A stretch of DNA of 64,000 nt from Arthrobacter sp. NicSoilB8. GTDB lineage: Bacteria; Actinomycetota; Actinomycetes; Actinomycetales; Micrococcaceae. Below the pieces are notes generated by a model. That model saw nothing but the letters and a program-made list of their open reading frames with translations, was not told where the DNA came from and did not search any database. Made by a program: the position numbers and the translations under genes. Location of the stretch: positions 3,844,001-3,908,000 of the forward strand of contig NZ_AP024655.1 in NCBI RefSeq assembly GCF_019977355.1, in the 5' to 3' direction. Below, in pieces: positions 34,833 through 43,279 of this stretch; positions within the stretch are counted from its first letter, which is position 1; each line of letters begins with the position of its first letter.

Positions 34833-34922
34833 GTTGCACTCAGCCTAGGGGCGCAAAGGTTGCAGTCAGGTTGCAACCGTGTGAGCCGGGTCACCATGCG
34901 GATGTCCCGGCGCGTTGCAACG
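34833..34922. promoter_or_regulatory. Cluster of GTTGCA boxes in the aldehyde dehydrogenase promoter
   Basis: GTTGCA occurs four times on the plus strand, at 34833, 34859, 34870 and 34914. Two are full palindromes, GGTTGCAACC (34869-34878) and CGTTGCAACG (34913-34922), 44 bp apart, about four helical turns. They fill the gap between the regulator stop and the aldehyde dehydrogenase RBS. Probable binding sites for the adjacent regulator. Confidence 0.55.
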
Positions 34923-34924
34923 GC

Positions 34925-36307
34925 TCAGGCGCTCAGTTCCCTGTCCAGCCGTTCCAGATCGGCGACGACGGCGGCCCGCCTGGGCGAGCGGGGCGCCAGC
35001 AGCTTCAGCGCCGCGGTGCGGACGTCGACGTCGTCCTTTGCCTCGGGCAGCTCCGCGTACTTCAGCAGCGATTCGGCGCTGCCGTCGGTCAGCAGGGCCT
35101 CGCGCATCAGGGCGGAGACCCTGGCCCGCAGCTCGACGATGCCGGGCGCCTCGGAGCGCGGCAGCACGGCGCCGCGGTAGATTTCCAGCGCTATCCGGTG
35201 TGCGCCGCGCTGCAGGCATTTGAGCACCTGTCCGGAGTCCGGAACCAGGTCCAGCGGCAGGCGGTACGGGCGGGACTCCGGAACGGCACCGGGATTGAGC
35301 TGCTGAAGGACCTTGCGCAGGCGGACCATCTCCGCGCGCAGCGTCATGGTGGATGCCTCCCCGGGGTACAGGAGGGCGCAGAGCTCCTCGGCATTCAGCC
35401 CTTCCGGGTGGGTGCTGAGCAGGGCCAGGATCTCGCTGTGCCGGGCGGACAGGGCCACGGTGCGGCCGTCGATGCTGAGCAGGGCCTGGTCGCGGCCGAG
35501 GAGCTGGAGGCTGTTGCGGTACAGGCTGTTGGCGGCCGGTGCCCCGGCCGTTCCGGCTGAGGCCGAGCTCCGGCGCCGGGACGGCGGGGACTGGCGGGCG
35601 GCGGCCAGTTGCAGCCGCTCCACCCGCAGATGCGCCTGGGCCGCGGCAACGGTCGCTTCAACGAGCGACAGCGTGTGCGGGGCGACGGCCGACTCGGTGC
35701 CGGTGATGTCCACGACCCCCAGCAGGGCGCCGGAGTCCGGATCGTGGAATGGCACGGCCGTGCAGCTCCACGGATGCACCGAGCGCTTGTAATGTTCCGC
35801 ACCGGAGATCTGGATGCCCCGGCCGAGGGCCAGCGCGGTGCCCGGGGCGCTGGTGCCCACAGTCGCCTCGGACCAGTCGGCGCCCGGGACGAACATCATG
35901 CCTTCGGCCCGGCGCTGCAGGACGGCGTCGCCCTCCACCCAGAGCAGCCTGCCGACCTCGTCACCCACGGCCACGAGCATCCCGCTGTCATGGCTCGGCA
36001 GGACTAGGAGCTTGTGGATCACGGGCATAATGGCGGCCAGCGGATGCTGGCGGCGATACTCTTCGAGCTCGTCGCGGTCCAGGGCAAGCGGCGCCTCGGG
36101 ATTGTCCGGGTTGGCGTGCAGTTCCGCCGACCGACGCCACGACTCCCGGATCAGGCTGCTGAGTCCGGGCAATTGCAGGTTCTCGGGGAAAACGAGCCCC
36201 CGCGAGTCCAGTTCCTCGTGACCGGCGCTGGCATGCTGCTGGCGCAGCGCTGCGGTGACCCCGCCGGCCGGCGGTAGCAGTGCTGCCGGATGGACCAGAT
36301 TCCTCAT
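34925..36307 (-). CDS. GAF-domain transcriptional regulator with winged-helix C-terminus
   Basis: Protein of 460 aa. Residues 60-130 resemble the N-terminal region of AcoR-type regulators (LIRESWRRSAELHAN), followed by a GAF domain (about 100-245) with HPWSCTAVPFHDPDSGALLGVVDITG. There is no AAA+ sigma-54 domain. Instead a basic linker (PPSRRRSSAS) leads to a winged-helix-like part: VALSARHSEILALLSTHPEGLNAEELCALLYPGEASTMTLRAEMVRLRKVL. It lies just upstream of the aldehyde dehydrogenase on the same strand, which it probably activates in response to an alcohol or aldehyde bound by GAF. Starts at ATG 36307. Confidence 0.82.
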   Translation of the reverse strand: MRNLVHPAALLPPAGGVTAALRQQHASAGHEELDSRGLVFPENLQLPGLSSLIRESWRRSAELHANPDNPEAPLALDRDELEEYRRQHPLAAIMPVIHKLLVLPSHDSGMLVAVGDEVGRLLWVEGDAVLQRRAEGMMFVPGADWSEATVGTSAPGTALALGRGIQISGAEHYKRSVHPWSCTAVPFHDPDSGALLGVVDITGTESAVAPHTLSLVEATVAAAQAHLRVERLQLAAARQSPPSRRRSSASAGTAGAPAANSLYRNSLQLLGRDQALLSIDGRTVALSARHSEILALLSTHPEGLNAEELCALLYPGEASTMTLRAEMVRLRKVLQQLNPGAVPESRPYRLPLDLVPDSGQVLKCLQRGAHRIALEIYRGAVLPRSEAPGIVELRARVSALMREALLTDGSAESLLKYAELPEAKDDVDVRTAALKLLAPRSPRRAAVVADLERLDRELSA

Positions 36308-36418
36308 TGAACTCCCACCGGACGGGCTCGACGGCGTGCCGGAGGCCGCCTCGTCCGGCCCAGTCTAGTTCCGTCCGGGGCGTTTGGAAACGCGCCGGCC
36401 CGTACAGCCTCGGCCGCC

Positions 36419-36706
36419 TCAGGCGGTGACTCCCGGCGGCACGACGTAGCTCTTGATCTCGCCCAGATGCCGGATCTCGGGGCGGGGCAGGCCGGCCGCC
36501 GCAAGCAGGCCCTGGAATTCCCGGCCGCCGCTGAACCGGTCAAAGACCTCCCGGCTCGGGCACGTGTCCAGGACGGCGATGCCGTCCTCGGTCTGCACGC
36601 ACAGATGCAGTTCCAGCTGGCCCGCGGGCAAGAGGGCCAGCATGCGGTCGTGGCCGGCGAGAAGCTCTGCCGGGTCCCCGCGGAAGCTGTACATTCCCAG
36701 ATACAT
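36419..36706 (-). CDS. Conserved small hypothetical protein
   Basis: Protein of 95 aa with a ferredoxin-like alternation: MYLGMYSFRGDPAELLAGHDRMLALLPAGQLELHLCVQ at the start and GIAVLDTCPSREVFDRF. This is similar in size and pattern to dimeric alpha-beta barrel proteins, but I do not recognise a named family. Starts at ATG 36706. It lies between the regulator and the amidase on the same strand. Confidence 0.68.
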   Translation of the reverse strand: MYLGMYSFRGDPAELLAGHDRMLALLPAGQLELHLCVQTEDGIAVLDTCPSREVFDRFSGGREFQGLLAAAGLPRPEIRHLGEIKSYVVPPGVTA

Positions 36707-36804
36707 CGTCTGTCTCCTTCACGTGGATTGCGGTGTTTGGTTGCTGCGGAGCGGGCTCACGGCGCCGGCTCACGGCTGGTCTTTAGGGCACAGATTCACG
36801 GCAC

Positions 36805-36856
36805 GGGTTCGTGTCGCGGGCTCATGTCTGGGGTTCATGTCACGGGTTCATGTCAC
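36805..36856. repeat. 13-bp minisatellite across the amidase stop codon
   Basis: Units of GGGTTCATGTCAC start at 36805, 36818, 36831 and 36844; the last two are identical. The amidase stop codon (36848-36850, minus) lies inside the last unit, so the array starts within the coding end and runs downstream of it. Confidence 0.88.
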
Positions 36857-38365
36857 GGCGAGCGCAGGACGCCGTCCGGCCCAGGGCCTGGCCTGCTCCA
36901 GCTGGGCAGCGAGCCGGAAGAGGGTCCCTTCGGCGCCGAACCCGGCGAGGAAGGACATCCCGACGGGAAGACCGGCGGAATCGGTGCCCAGTGGCACGGA
37001 CATGACCGGGTTGCCCGTGATGTTGGCGTACTCGCCGTCGAACATGAGGAAGCGCCCGGCCTCCCGCTCCCCGCGGAGGGGGTCCTCCGGCGTCGCGGTC
37101 AGCGTGCCTAGCGGCAGCGGCGGCCATCCGACGGTCGGCGTCAGCCAGAGATCGTACGTCTGGAAGAAGCCGGCGACCCGGCGGCTGAACCGTTGCAGCT
37201 CCTCGATGCCCTGCAGGTAGTCTCCGGCGCTGATCTTCCGCCCGCGCCCGAACAGGACCTCGGTGTACGGCTCCAGCTCGCCCGGCTCCGGCCCACGGCC
37301 CAGCCGCCGCGTCCAGTACCCCTCGATCCAGGCGGCCGCGGCGGCGTACACGGCCCGGATGGCTCGGTGTCCTGCCCGGTCCAGCGGCTCCGGGCGGCCC
37401 TCTTCGACGTCGTGGCCCAGGCTGCCCAGCAGCTCCACGGCGGCGTCGAAGGCCTGCAGGTAATCGGGATGGACCGTCTGGCCGCTATTGGGGGTGGCCG
37501 TGGCCGCGATCCGCAGCCGTCCCGGTGGCGTCCCGGTTTCGGCCACGTACGGCCGCAGCCGCGGCGGAGCCCAGTACGGGTCCCCGGAGGCCGGACCGGC
37601 GACGGCGTCCAGCAGCGCCGCGGCGTCGCGGACCGTGCGGGTCAGGGCAAATTCGGCTGCGAGGCCGCCGACGACGTCGCCGTATTCCGGGCCCAGCGGC
37701 ACCCTCCCCCGGGTCGGCTTGAGGCCGAACAGTCCGCACCACGCGGCCGGATAGCGCAGCGATCCGCCGAGATCATTGCCGTGGGCCATGGGGACGATCC
37801 CGGCTGCCACGGCGGCCGCCGACCCGCCGCTCGACCCGCTCGTGGACAGGGACAGGTCCCACGGGTTGCGCGTGGCCCCGTGCAGCAGCGGTTCGCAGTG
37901 CGGGCTCAGGCCGAACTCACAGGTGTTGGTCTTGCCGATCATGGCCAGCCCGGCCCGGCGGAAGCGCCGTGCGAGTTCCTGGTCGTGGCGCGAGACGTTC
38001 CCGGTCAGCCAGCGCGAGCCTTCGGAGAACGGCGTCCCGGCGATCTCCAGGGCGAGGTCCTTGACGAGGAACGGCACGCCGGGAAATGGACGCCCGCCGG
38101 GTTCGGTTTCTTTCCCGGGGACGCCCGCCGGGGAACGGGCGCCCTGGGAGCCGCCTTCCGAGGAGCCACTTTCCCCGGAGGAACCGTTCTCGGAGCCATT
38201 TTCCCCGGAGGAACCGTCCAGCTCGGCGATCACGGCATTCACAGCGGGGTTGAGTTCCCTGATGCGGTCCCGCGCCTCAGCAAGGAGTTCGGCGGCGCTG
38301 ACCTGGCCGGAGCGGACCAGATCGGCCTGCCCGGTGGCATCCATCCAGCGGAGTTGTTCGTCCAC
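36848..38365 (-). CDS. Amidase-signature family hydrolase
   Basis: Protein of 505 aa. Ser-cisSer-Lys triad: Lys in [10 protein letters not shown] (about 101), the cis-Ser in [19 protein letters not shown], and the nucleophile Ser in [19 protein letters not shown]. Typical of hydrolases acting on amides; substrate unknown. Residues 50-85 form a Gly/Ser/Glu insertion ([20 protein letters not shown]) coded by imperfect DNA repeats (about 38140-38215). This loop is absent from most amidases I know. The last codons are part of a minisatellite. No gat genes are near, so it is not the tRNA amidotransferase. Confidence 0.9.
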   Translation of the reverse strand: MDEQLRWMDATGQADLVRSGQVSAAELLAEARDRIRELNPAVNAVIAELDGSSGENGSENGSSGESGSSEGGSQGARSPAGVPGKETEPGGRPFPGVPFLVKDLALEIAGTPFSEGSRWLTGNVSRHDQELARRFRRAGLAMIGKTNTCEFGLSPHCEPLLHGATRNPWDLSLSTSGSSGGSAAAVAAGIVPMAHGNDLGGSLRYPAAWCGLFGLKPTRGRVPLGPEYGDVVGGLAAEFALTRTVRDAAALLDAVAGPASGDPYWAPPRLRPYVAETGTPPGRLRIAATATPNSGQTVHPDYLQAFDAAVELLGSLGHDVEEGRPEPLDRAGHRAIRAVYAAAAAWIEGYWTRRLGRGPEPGELEPYTEVLFGRGRKISAGDYLQGIEELQRFSRRVAGFFQTYDLWLTPTVGWPPLPLGTLTATPEDPLRGEREAGRFLMFDGEYANITGNPVMSVPLGTDSAGLPVGMSFLAGFGAEGTLFRLAAQLEQARPWAGRRPALAVT

Positions 38366-38698
38366 GGCTACCTCCCCGGAGGGGAATCACTGACGGGAAC
38401 TGAAGAGCGGGAATCACTGACGGGAACTACTAGGCGAAGTGGAGAGCGGGGAACACTGACGGGAGGTACAGCACAGGAATCCCGGGGCGGGAGGCAGAGC
38501 ACGGGATTCAAGCGCGCTGGAGCCCGCCGCGACAGTCCTTGTGCGTGAAAATTCTACGTCCGGGCGGCGCACCAGGACAGGGCACGCATACACCTCCCCG
38601 ACGCGCAAATGCCCTGCCGCGACCGGAATACCCTGCGCGTCAGGCTTTTTGCGCAGCGCAGAAAAAGCAGCGCGGAAAAATCTGTGCAGCGCGCACGC
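38366..38698. other. 333-bp gap with degenerate repeats
   Basis: Contains about three imperfect copies of a 25- to 30-bp unit built around GGGAATCACTGACGGGAACT (38380-38465) upstream of the amidase, then an unremarkable GC-rich stretch. At 38644-38668 an interrupted palindrome with T-rich and A-rich arms fits a terminator for the ferredoxin reductase gene. No gene is visible. Confidence 0.6.
38644..38668 (-). terminator. Probable terminator of ferredoxin-NADP reductase gene
   Basis: On the minus strand GCTTTTT ... AAAAAGC with GCGC/GCGC inside forms a hairpin about 30 bases after the stop codon. Confidence 0.5.
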
Positions 38699-40135
38699 CT
38701 AGCCGCGGGAAATCTCGATCATGTCCTCGCGCGGCACAACCTTGATGCGCTCCCGCTCGATCCCGTTGGCGGACTCGGCCGCGGACCACTCGGCGCCGAG
38801 GGCGAGCTCGTGGGCATCAAGCTTGATCCACCCTTCCCAGGTGGTGTACTGGATGCCCCGCTCCTGAAGCAGGTCGATGATGGCCTGCGGGTCCGGGTTC
38901 TGCGCCGGCGGCAGGGTCAGCCGGTCCTCCAGCAGAAAGCCGATGGTCTCCAGCGCGTCGCCCTTGGTGTGGCCGATCAGCCCGACGGGCCCGCGCTTGA
39001 TCCAGCCCGTGGCGTAGATGCCCGGGACCGGGTTCCCCTCGGCGTCGAGGACCCGGCCGCCTTCGTTGGGGACAACGCCGCGGCGGGCGTCGTATTCCAG
39101 CTCGTCCAGCGGCGAGCCGTGGTAGCCGATCGCCCGGTAGACGGCCTGGACCGGGTAGTCGAGGAACTCCCCGGTGCCCTTGACGTTTCCGGTGCCGTCC
39201 AGCTGCATGCGTTCGAACTTGATGCCAGCGACCTTGCCGGGATTGGCGGCGTCGTCGTAAATCTCGACGGGACTGTGCAGGAAGTGCAGGTGCAGACGGC
39301 GCGAGGACGGCTCCTCGGCCTCGGCGTGCTCCTCGACGAGCCAGTTCGTCAGGGTGTTGACCATGGTCCGGATCTGGTTGTTGCTCCGGATGGCCTCGTC
39401 CGAGGCCTCGTCGAACTCGAAGTCTTCGGGGTACAGGACGATGTCCACGTCCTTTGCGTGGCTGAGTTCGCGCAGCTCCAGCGGCGTGAACTTCACTTGG
39501 GCCGGGCCGCGGCGGCCGAACACGTGGACGTCGGTGACGGGCGAGTCCTTCAGTGCCCGGTAGACGTTGTCCGGGATTTCGGTGACCAGGAGTTCATCGG
39601 CGTGCTTGACCAGCATGCGGGCGACGTCGAGGGCCACGTTGCCGTTGCCGATCACCGCGATCTCCTTGGCCTCCAGGGGCCAGTCCCGCGGCACGTCCGG
39701 GTGGCCGTCGTACCAGGAGACGAAGTCCGCCCCGCCGAAGGAACCCTCGAGGCCGATCCCGGGAATGTCCAGGTCCGCGTCCTTGATGGCTCCGGTGGAG
39801 AAGATGACGGCGTCGTAGAAGGCCCGGAAGTCGTGCAGCGTCAGGTCCCGGCCATAGGTGACGTTGCCCAGGAACCGGATGTCGCCGCGGTCCAGGACCT
39901 TGTGCAGGGCGTTGACGATGCCCTTGATCCGCGGATGGTCGGGGGCCACACCGTAGCGGATCAGGCCGTAGGGGGCCGGGTATGCCTCGAAGAGATCGAT
40001 GCTGACCTCGAAGTCGCCGTCTTTGACCTCATTGGACTTCGTCAGGATGTCCGCGGCGTAGACGCCGGCCGGACCGGCGCCGACAATCGCGACACGGAGG
40101 GGACGAGTGGATGTGGATTCGGCCGAGTTGGACAC
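38699..40135 (-). CDS. Ferredoxin/adrenodoxin-NADP reductase (FprA-like), paralogue 1
   Basis: Transfers electrons between NADPH and ferredoxin through FAD. Protein of 478 aa from GTG 40135. FAD-binding GAGPAGVYAADIL near residue 20 and NADP-binding GNGNVALDVARML (about 170-182) are intact. YGLIRYGVAPDHPRIKGI and GWIKRGPVGLIGHTKGDA are the adrenodoxin-reductase signatures. The frame runs on far upstream, but that part is the antisense of rarD. A second gene with the same architecture lies at 60771-62237. No ferredoxin gene is adjacent. Divergent from rarD. Confidence 0.93.
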   Translation of the reverse strand: MSNSAESTSTRPLRVAIVGAGPAGVYAADILTKSNEVKDGDFEVSIDLFEAYPAPYGLIRYGVAPDHPRIKGIVNALHKVLDRGDIRFLGNVTYGRDLTLHDFRAFYDAVIFSTGAIKDADLDIPGIGLEGSFGGADFVSWYDGHPDVPRDWPLEAKEIAVIGNGNVALDVARMLVKHADELLVTEIPDNVYRALKDSPVTDVHVFGRRGPAQVKFTPLELRELSHAKDVDIVLYPEDFEFDEASDEAIRSNNQIRTMVNTLTNWLVEEHAEAEEPSSRRLHLHFLHSPVEIYDDAANPGKVAGIKFERMQLDGTGNVKGTGEFLDYPVQAVYRAIGYHGSPLDELEYDARRGVVPNEGGRVLDAEGNPVPGIYATGWIKRGPVGLIGHTKGDALETIGFLLEDRLTLPPAQNPDPQAIIDLLQERGIQYTTWEGWIKLDAHELALGAEWSAAESANGIERERIKVVPREDMIEISRG

Positions 40136-40264
40136 CGGGAGCCCTTCTGAGTCTTCGGGACAGCGCCAGCAATGCAGCGCACAGGCCCCTATTCTAAATG
40201 TCGCCGGCACGCTCGCGGTCCGGTGGGTAGGAATAGGCGGCGCGCAGGTGGTGTTATTGGTCTT

Positions 40265-41266
40265 GTGCCTATACCCGAAGGATCCTTCTCCCCCGCCCCG
40301 CCGAGCGCCCCGCCTGCCCCGGCACGTGCAGCAGGCCCGGCACCGGTAGATAAGGAGACGACGGCGGGGATCCTGTTCGGGATCGGCGCCTACGGTCTGT
40401 GGGGGCTGCTGCCCCTGTACTTCTTCGTTCTGCATCCGGCCGGAGCGGTCGAAATCGTGGCGAACCGGGTGGTCTGGTCCCTCCTGTTTTGCGTCCTGCT
40501 GATCAGCATCACGCGGTCCTGGCGGGTGCTGGCCGCCGCGTTCCGGAACCGCACGGTGATCGGCCCGCTGTCCATCGCAGCGGCCCTGATCGCGGTGAAC
40601 TGGCTGACCTACACCTACGGTGTGACCACCGGCCAGGCCGTCGAGGCCTCCCTGGGCTACTTCATCAACCCGCTGGTCTCCGTGCTCCTGGGGGTCTTCG
40701 TCCTCAAGGAGAAGCTGCGGCCGCTGCAGTGGGCCGCCGTCGGCATCGGTTTCATTGCTGTAGGCGTGCTCACGGTCTCCTACGGCAAACTGCCCTGGAT
40801 CGCGCTGACGCTGGCGCTGAGCTTCGGCCTGTACGGCTTCGTCAAGAAGCGTGTCGGCCCGCGGGCGGACGCGATCACCAGCCTGACTGTGGAAACGATC
40901 GTGCTGGCGCCGCTGGCTGCGGCCACCATGGTGGTCCTCGCGGTCAGCGGGACGGCAAGCCTGGCCTCCAACGGTCCCGGTCACTTCTGGCTGCTGGCGG
41001 CCTCGGGTGTCATCACCGCCGTGCCGTTGCTGTTCTTCGGGGCCTCCGCCCGCCGGCTGCCGATGACAACGATCGGACTGCTGCAATACTTCGCGCCCGT
41101 CCTGCAGTTCATTGTGGCCCTCGTCGTATTCAAGGAAGCGATGACCCCGGACCGCTGGATCGGTTTCGGCGTCGTCTGGCTGGCGCTGCTGGTGTTGACC
41201 ATGGACATGCTGCTTACTGCCCGAAAGAACTCCGTGACCCGGAAACGGGCCCGCGCGGCCGCCTAA
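40265..41266 (+). CDS. rarD: EamA/RarD family transporter
   Basis: Protein of 333 aa from GTG 40265, with about ten transmembrane segments. It has RarD features: GILFGIGAYGLWGLLPLYFFVLHPAGAVEIVANRVVWSL, FINPLVSVLLGVFVLKEKLRPLQWAAVGIG and LQYFAPVLQFIVALVVFKEAM. The RBS is weak, so the start is uncertain; the first 30 residues (Pro/Ala-rich) may not be translated. The family is often called chloramphenicol-sensitive protein RarD, but natural substrates are unknown. Divergent from the reductase gene. Ends just before the STAS/GGDEF cassette. Confidence 0.88.
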   Translation: MPIPEGSFSPAPPSAPPAPARAAGPAPVDKETTAGILFGIGAYGLWGLLPLYFFVLHPAGAVEIVANRVVWSLLFCVLLISITRSWRVLAAAFRNRTVIGPLSIAAALIAVNWLTYTYGVTTGQAVEASLGYFINPLVSVLLGVFVLKEKLRPLQWAAVGIGFIAVGVLTVSYGKLPWIALTLALSFGLYGFVKKRVGPRADAITSLTVETIVLAPLAAATMVVLAVSGTASLASNGPGHFWLLAASGVITAVPLLFFGASARRLPMTTIGLLQYFAPVLQFIVALVVFKEAMTPDRWIGFGVVWLALLVLTMDMLLTARKNSVTRKRARAAA

Positions 41267-41364
41267 CCCCTGTTGCCCCGTCGGCCTCATCGTCTCCTCA
41301 CCAGGGCCGCCGTGCGTTAGTGTCATTATGAATGGACACGTTGGCGCGGAATTGAGGATTGCTG

Positions 41365-41763
41365 GTGCCAGAAAAGGATCTTGAAACTTCGGGCGGGCGG
41401 GATATCTCATCCCTGGGCTTCGACAGCAACGGCATCCTGCGCCTCGAATGGGCCCGGGGCGTCGTGATTGATGCCCCCAACGCCCAGCACGCCATGGACC
41501 GCGTCAATGAAGTGTGCGGGGGCCGGCCCACCCCGCTCCTGATTGACATGGCCACCACGGAGTCCGTCAGCCGGGCCGCGCGGGCCGTCTTTGCCAAGCG
41601 CTGCGACGCCTCGGCAATCGCCCTCCTCGGCTCGTCCGCCGTGGACCGTGTTCTGGCCAACTTCTTCCTGGGCGTCAACGCGGCGCCGGTTCCGACGCGC
41701 TTTTTCACGAACAACGCCGAGGCGCTCCGCTGGCTGGCCTCACAGGGCCATGACAGGGCCTGA
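41365..41763 (+). CDS. STAS-like domain protein (DUF7793/SpoIIAA-type)
   Basis: Protein of 132 aa from GTG 41365 with TGAGGA 5 bases upstream. It alternates strands and helices like STAS or SEC14-type proteins: ILRLEWARGVVIDAPNAQHAMDRVNEVCGGRPTPLLIDMATTESVSRAARAVFAKRCDASAIALLGSSAVDRVLANFF and FFTNNAEALRWL. STAS domains bind nucleotides or partner proteins. The gene overlaps the GGDEF-EAL gene by 14 bases, so the two are translated together. A regulatory partner of the c-di-GMP enzyme is inference. I do not know a characterised homologue with certainty. Confidence 0.72.
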   Translation: MPEKDLETSGGRDISSLGFDSNGILRLEWARGVVIDAPNAQHAMDRVNEVCGGRPTPLLIDMATTESVSRAARAVFAKRCDASAIALLGSSAVDRVLANFFLGVNAAPVPTRFFTNNAEALRWLASQGHDRA

Positions 41764-43279
41764 CGACAACCGCCGCCTCGAGGAACTCGTAGACGGCATC
41801 GTCGTATTGTCCTCGGGCGATCTCTCGAACCGCCTGCAGGTTTCACCGGCACGGGACGGCATCGACGCCGTCACGACCGGCATCAACCTGCTCGCCGAAG
41901 AGCTCCAAAGCATGTACGAGGACCTGGAGGTCCGGGTCGCCGAGCGGACCGCCCTCCTGGAAGCGGCCAAAGCCGAGCTCCGGCGCGTCATCAACACCGA
42001 CGAACTGACCGGGCTGGCCAGCCGCTCGCTGCTGCAGGAAAAAGTGGCCGAAGCCGTGGCCGGGGCTTCGGGCCGCCAGCCCGCGCTCATCCTGCTGGAC
42101 CTCGATTCCTTCCGGCTCATCAATGACAGCCTCGGCCATGCAGCGGGGGACGCCGTCCTGCGGGAGGCGGCCCTGCGGCTGGTCGCGGCGGCCGGGCCCG
42201 GCCACCTGATCGCCCGCCTGAGCGGCGATGAGTTCGCTGTGCTCGTCGTGGACCAGGAACCGGACGCGGTGCTGCAGATCGCGTCCCGGCTCGGCGAATC
42301 GTTGAAGGACAGAATCGTTGCCGGCGGCGTCGCCGTCGGACTCACGGCCGGAACTGGTGTCCGGCTGGGGGAACCCGGACTGCGCAGCGAGGAACTCATC
42401 CGCGACGCCGACATCGCCATGCACGAGGCCAAGAAACGCGGCCGGGACACTCTCCTGGTGTTTTCCGCCGCCATGCACCAGGCCGCCAAGCAGCGCGTCC
42501 ACCTGGTGGCGGAGCTCAGGACCGCCCTGGCCACGGATGAGCTCGAACTGGAATACCAGCCCATCATGGATCTGCGCAACGGCACGATTGCCGGCGCCGA
42601 GGCCCTGATCCGCTGGCGCCACCCCAGCCTGGGCCTGCTGGCACCCGATACGTTCCTCGACGCCGCAGACGAGGCCGGACTCACGGTCCAGATCGGCCAC
42701 TGGGTGCTTGGGAAGGCCATCGCGCAGACCGGCCTCTGGAAGTCCGACCCCGGACTTCCGTCGGACTTCAGCACCCACATCAATCTCTCACCGGCAGACC
42801 TGCACCACGTCGATCTGGCGCCCTATGTCGAAGGACTGCTGGCCCGGCACGGCGTCGAACCCTGCCATGTCTCAATAGAAATCACCGAAACCGCGATCAT
42901 GCGCGGCGGCCCGGAGGTGGCAGCCACCATGCAGTCGCTCAATGACCTTGGCGTCCGGATCGAGATCGACGACTTCGGCACGGGCTATTCGTCCATCAGC
43001 TACCTGCGCACCCTTCCGGCCGCGCAGGCAAAGATCGACAAGTCCCTGCTGGACGGACTGACCACGGACCGGCAGCAGGAAACCTTCGTCGCGGCCATCC
43101 TGCAGCTGATCCATTCGGCCGGACTGGGCGCCGTCGCCGAGGGCATCGAGGACCGGGAACAAGCGGAGAGGCTGCGGCAGCTGAACTGCGAATTCGGCCA
43201 GGGGTACTTCTTCAGCAGGCCGCTGCCTGTCGCGGACATGACGGACCTCCTGGCGCACAAGGACGGCGCGGTGGCATGA
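41750..43279 (+). CDS. Soluble GGDEF-EAL c-di-GMP enzyme
   Basis: Protein of 509 aa from ATG 41750. Residues 8-55 look like a HAMP domain without membrane helices, followed by a coiled coil (56-80). The GGDEF domain (about 81-240) has the variant SGDEF at 158-162 and lacks an RxxD inhibitory site. The EAL domain (about 250-505) keeps EAL (284-286), HINLSP, IEITET, DDFGTGYSS, AKIDKSLLDG, AEGIED and GQGYFF, all needed for phosphodiesterase activity. I expect c-di-GMP hydrolysis, with GGDEF perhaps a GTP-binding regulator. Overlaps both neighbours. Confidence 0.93.
   Translation: MTGPDDNRRLEELVDGIVVLSSGDLSNRLQVSPARDGIDAVTTGINLLAEELQSMYEDLEVRVAERTALLEAAKAELRRVINTDELTGLASRSLLQEKVAEAVAGASGRQPALILLDLDSFRLINDSLGHAAGDAVLREAALRLVAAAGPGHLIARLSGDEFAVLVVDQEPDAVLQIASRLGESLKDRIVAGGVAVGLTAGTGVRLGEPGLRSEELIRDADIAMHEAKKRGRDTLLVFSAAMHQAAKQRVHLVAELRTALATDELELEYQPIMDLRNGTIAGAEALIRWRHPSLGLLAPDTFLDAADEAGLTVQIGHWVLGKAIAQTGLWKSDPGLPSDFSTHINLSPADLHHVDLAPYVEGLLARHGVEPCHVSIEITETAIMRGGPEVAATMQSLNDLGVRIEIDDFGTGYSSISYLRTLPAAQAKIDKSLLDGLTTDRQQETFVAAILQLIHSAGLGAVAEGIEDREQAERLRQLNCEFGQGYFFSRPLPVADMTDLLAHKDGAVA

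Noticed and set aside
36848..38365. GatA subunit of Glu-tRNA amidotransferase
   Set aside because: No gatB or gatC nearby, and the protein has a Gly/Ser/Glu insertion; a general amidase is a better fit.
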